From Anaerolineales bacterium UBA3940 (GTDB taxonomy: Bacteria > Chloroflexota > Anaerolineae > Aggregatilineales > UBA3940), in contig DGDY01000163.1 in the NCBI GenBank assembly GCA_002385675.1, forward strand, positions 1 through 7,136: a stretch of 7,136 nucleotides of DNA. The letters are read 5' to 3'. This document shows, in pieces, positions 5,031-7,136 of the stretch. The position numbers were made by a program, and so were the translations under genes. Numbering within the stretch: the first letter of the stretch is position 1; each line of letters starts with the position of its first letter. The notes under the pieces were generated by a model. That model had not been told where the DNA came from, did not search any database, and saw only the letters and a program-made list of their open reading frames with translations.

Positions 5031-6146
5031 TTATGGCACGCGGTACGGCTCCGTCATGCGGGCGACCTCGCGGGCGCGGTTCCACAGAAGCCGTCGCTGA
5101 TTCTCAAACCAGCGCCGCTTGTTTGGCTCAATATCCGCGATGAGGGCATCCGTCACCTTCTCGAATACCTCATATTCCATCGTCGCGACCTCTCCGATAG
5201 TCATCTCCGACAGCGCCTGGCCCACCTCGGAGCCTGCGCCCAGCCCGCGCACCGTCGTGAACGGCAGCTCTACCGCCGCCCCGAACGCGCCCGCGTAGTC
5301 CGCCTCAAGGATCTCCCGTGCGCTCTCATCGACGTGCAGCATCAGCCGCTCGGCAAAATCCGCCGCGCTGTCGAGGGTCGCCTGCTGATCGCCACCGCGC
5401 TGCTGGCAGGTGTAGAAGAAGTGCGCCAAAGAGAGCACGTAGCGCCGGTGCGCGTAGCAGTCAATGACGAGCCGGCCCGAGTCGTCGGGTATGATGTCGG
5501 CGATGATCACACAGGGGTCGCCGGTGCAGCAGGGGCACTCGCTCACCATCTCGCATGGCTCGAACCGTCCCAGCGGCCTGGGGTCCATGTCCCGGTAGGC
5601 TTCGGGCAGCCGGGTGAGCACCTTCACGACGAACGTCTCGCGGATGCGGCTGTTCTCGCAGCCCGCGTCATCGCAACCGCACCCCGCCGGGTGGATGCGC
5701 ACCGGGCGTGTCTCGCACTCATCGTAGCATACAGCGAGGTACACTGTCTCGCCGATGGGGCGGTCGACCGGCACGTCGCTGCACCAGGGATCGTCCTCGT
5801 ACCCGCCGCGCACGTTCTTGCCGTTGAGCGCCTCGCGGCGCAGGTCGTAGGTCACGGTCTCGGGGATGAGGATCTCGTTGCCATCGCAGTCCAGCACATA
5901 GCCGGGCGATATTTGAACCGTCCAGGGCTGGGGCTCGCCGTTCTCATCGAGCGCCTGCCGGACCTCCACCCCGCACACCACGCCCCAGCCGTGCAGCAGG
6001 CGGTTGTGGCGGCGCATCCGGTCGCGGAAGTAGGTCTGCTCCAGCGTCATCTCCTCCGGCGTCATCAACTGCCGGGGGAAGTAGCGGGGGCGCTCAAGCA
6101 CGCCCTCCATGCAGGCCATGTCGTGATTGCAGCCTTTGGTTCTCAC
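5031..6146 (-). CDS. Cys-rich RYF...GVVCG protein A, unknown function (possible contractile-injection-system accessory)
   Basis: A 371-residue soluble protein with no signal peptide or membrane segment. N-terminal block (19-62): RPRYFPRQLMTPEEMTLEQ, then YF(39-40) and RRHNRLLHGWGVVCGVEV. A second strand-rich block follows (VQISPGYVLDCDGNEILIP, 77-95). Then comes a Cys-dense region with CYDEC (140-144), CGCDDAGC (156-163), CEMVSECPCCTGDPC (198-212), and 17 Cys in all. The C-terminal ~135 residues look helical, have few Cys and are absent from its neighbour. Blocks one to three align with the protein encoded just upstream, so the two are paralogues. I recall similar RYFYGKL...HNR..HG.GVVCGL proteins from contractile phage-tail-like loci, but nothing else here confirms that. 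The start is GTG 6144-6146. Its GAGG sits 6 nt upstream and overlaps the previous stop codon, only 8 bp separating the genes, so translation is probably coupled. An alternative ATG lies at 6119. Confidence 0.88.
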   Translation of the reverse strand: MRTKGCNHDMACMEGVLERPRYFPRQLMTPEEMTLEQTYFRDRMRRHNRLLHGWGVVCGVEVRQALDENGEPQPWTVQISPGYVLDCDGNEILIPETVTYDLRREALNGKNVRGGYEDDPWCSDVPVDRPIGETVYLAVCYDECETRPVRIHPAGCGCDDAGCENSRIRETFVVKVLTRLPEAYRDMDPRPLGRFEPCEMVSECPCCTGDPCVIIADIIPDDSGRLVIDCYAHRRYVLSLAHFFYTCQQRGGDQQATLDSAADFAERLMLHVDESAREILEADYAGAFGAAVELPFTTVRGLGAGSEVGQALSEMTIGEVATMEYEVFEKVTDALIADIEPNKRRWFENQRRLLWNRAREVARMTEPYRVP

Positions 6147-6152
6147 GGTTCA

Positions 6153-6156
6153 CCTC
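6153..6156 (-). promoter_or_regulatory. Ribosome site overlapping the upstream stop codon
   Basis: Reading leftward, GTGAGGTGAACC precedes the GTG start at 6146. Its GAGG (6156-6153) includes bases of the TGA stop (6157-6155) of the preceding gene. This supports the GTG start and implies translational coupling of the two paralogues. Confidence 0.6.
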
Positions 6157-7003
6157 ACTTTCCGCGCCGGTAGCTCACGTTCTCGGTGAGCAGGGCCATC
6201 AGCAGGTCAAACAGCAGGTCGTTCGTGTAGACGATGGGGCGCACCGCGATGTCGATGCCTTCTTCCTCAAAACGGCACTTGTCGTCGTGCACGACGAGGT
6301 GGATATTGGCGAGCGGGATGCACGGGTCTTTGGGGTAGTCGGGGCAGGAGTCCGTCACCCAGCGCACCAGTTCCTCATAGTCAAGCCGCCCATCGCGGAT
6401 CACGTCCGGGAAGCGATTCTCGATGCTGATGTTGGGCGGCTTCACCTCACCCTTGCGGAACTCCAGGTAGTAGCGCTCGCGGATCGCGCCCGCCTCGCAC
6501 GTGCCCCAGCTCTCGCAGTCGCTGGTGAGCACCGGCGTCGGGTCGCTCTCGCACTCGTAGTAGCAGATCACGAGGTGGACGCAGTCCTCCTCCTCGCCGT
6601 GCGGCGGCTCCTGCCACTGCTGCTGTTGCTGCTGCCGCCGTGATCTGCGCCTGGGTGCCGCTTCCTCCGGCGGCTCGGTGGGGCGGGGTGTCGTCGGGAG
6701 CAGGTGCTCGGGGACGGTGATCGCGCGGGACTCTGTCGGCACGAGGATCACGCGCCCCCACTTGTCGATCGCCATGCCGCGCGTCACGACGACGGAGTTT
6801 TCCTCCTCGCCTTCGAGCACGTCCAGCCCGCACACGACGCCATACCCGGTGACGTACCGGTTCAGCAGGCGCTGCATCGCGAGGAAGTAGCCCGTCTCCA
6901 ACTCGAAGCTGTGCACGTCCATCAGCTTGCCGTAGAAGTAGCGGTTGCGGACGGGCTCAAGCAGGTCCGTTCGTTGTGTGGTCGTGCTGCCATTGTGGTT
7001 CAT
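6155..7003 (-). CDS. Cys-rich RYF...GVVCG protein B, unknown function (paralogue of the next gene)
   Basis: A 282-residue soluble protein. N-terminal block (18-62): VRNRYFYGKLMDVHSFELE, YF(39-40) and LLNRYVTGYGVVCGLDV. Then a strand block VVVTRGMAIDKWGRVILVP (71-89). A low-complexity linker follows (about 101-140: Pro/Glu-rich, then RRRSRRQQQQQQWQ). Next is a Cys region with CVHLVICYYEC (141-151), C163, C169, and YPKDPCIPLANI (223-234), 9 Cys in all. Order and spacing of C58, CYxEC and DPC match the 371-residue neighbour, which marks a tandem duplication with strong divergence. It lacks the helical C-terminal extension of that protein. The start ATG 7001-7003 has AGGAGG 11 nt upstream and GAGGA 4 nt upstream. 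It lies 66 bp after the preceding gene's stop, probably in the same operon. Function is unknown; association with a phage-tail-like system is an inference from recalled relatives. Confidence 0.88.
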   Translation of the reverse strand: MNHNGSTTTQRTDLLEPVRNRYFYGKLMDVHSFELETGYFLAMQRLLNRYVTGYGVVCGLDVLEGEEENSVVVTRGMAIDKWGRVILVPTESRAITVPEHLLPTTPRPTEPPEEAAPRRRSRRQQQQQQWQEPPHGEEEDCVHLVICYYECESDPTPVLTSDCESWGTCEAGAIRERYYLEFRKGEVKPPNISIENRFPDVIRDGRLDYEELVRWVTDSCPDYPKDPCIPLANIHLVVHDDKCRFEEEGIDIAVRPIVYTNDLLFDLLMALLTENVSYRRGK

Positions 7004-7069
7004 AAGTCCTCTGTCCTCCTGTAAGTGGCCCCTGTAGCTGCGCCGCCCCGTTCTGCCGGTGGGCAGCGG

Positions 7070-7136
7070 CTAGCCCAGCCGCGTTCCCCCGCCAATGCGA
7101 ATGTCGTCGCCGAGGCGGCCCGGCTCATCCCCCCCG
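7070..7136 (-). CDS. 3' end of an unidentified gene (partial, 21 residues)
   Basis: Reading leftward from the window edge, one frame stays open for 21 codons (ending GDDIRIGGGTRLG) and stops with TAG at 7070-7072. The Gly/Asp-rich, ordered ending and its position 66 bp before protein B, in the same direction, suggest the tail of an operon member. It is too short to name. A small hairpin (CTGCC-GGTG-GGCAG, 7053-7066) lies in the gap but has no T-tail, so read-through is likely. Confidence 0.55.
   Translation of the reverse strand, partial: GGDEPGRLGDDIRIGGGTRLG

Noticed and set aside
4995..6173. Long + strand open frame (about 390 codons) opposite protein A
   Set aside because: It is the antisense shadow of a GC-rich gene: Ala/Arg/His/Val-rich with no domain pattern, while the - strand protein has a clear paralogue and a coupled start.
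6615..6645. Triplet repeat as a CRISPR or mobile-element trace
   Set aside because: It is an in-frame Gln/Arg-coding low-complexity run inside protein B, with no spacer pattern.
1..7136. tRNA, rRNA or CRISPR array
   Set aside because: No cloverleaf, rRNA core sequence or regularly spaced repeats were recognised in the gaps. A tRNAscan/Infernal run was not possible.

Overview
The window is a 7.1-kb piece of a high-GC bacterial chromosome, probably a metagenome or draft contig. Its first 19 bases are exactly the Tn5/Nextera mosaic-end adapter, so the left edge is a library artefact. Shine-Dalgarno starts, the secreted subtilase, the agmatinase type and the tandem RYF...GVVCG proteins suggest a Chloroflexota-like bacterium. 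That placement is inference from the look of the proteins, since there is no rRNA or other marker.

Layout, left to right. (1) 20-605, + strand: the C-terminal part of a sensor histidine kinase, with its sensor and phospho-acceptor histidine lost at the contig edge. (2) 606-745: two strong hairpins between convergent genes. (3) 746-1369, - strand: a six-helix membrane protein resembling LiaF-TM/DUF5668 proteins. (4) 1370-1716: a divergent intergenic region with a 9-bp inverted repeat (arms 50 bp apart) and a hairpin-rich leader with competing pairings. (5) 1717-2682, +: an agmatinase/guanidinobutyrase-type ureohydrolase with its own terminator. (6) 2740-3290: about 550 bp with no convincing gene, holding a candidate promoter and a multi-hairpin block. 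(7) 3291-4688, +: a secreted S8 (subtilisin-like) protease with signal peptide, I9-like propeptide and complete catalytic residues. (8) 4689-5030: back-to-back terminators and a polypurine tandem repeat. (9) 5031-7136, -: an apparent operon, transcribed leftward, of the 3' tip of an unidentified gene followed by two Cys-rich paralogues that share an N-terminal RYF...GVVCG block.

The genes at left (kinase, membrane protein, ureohydrolase, protease) look like independent single-gene units, each with its own terminator or promoter region. They do not form an obvious pathway. The right-hand operon is the accessory-looking part. Its two proteins resemble uncharacterised proteins that I recall from loci for contractile phage-tail-like injection systems. 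No sheath, tube or baseplate gene is visible here, so that link rests on the sequence beyond 7136.
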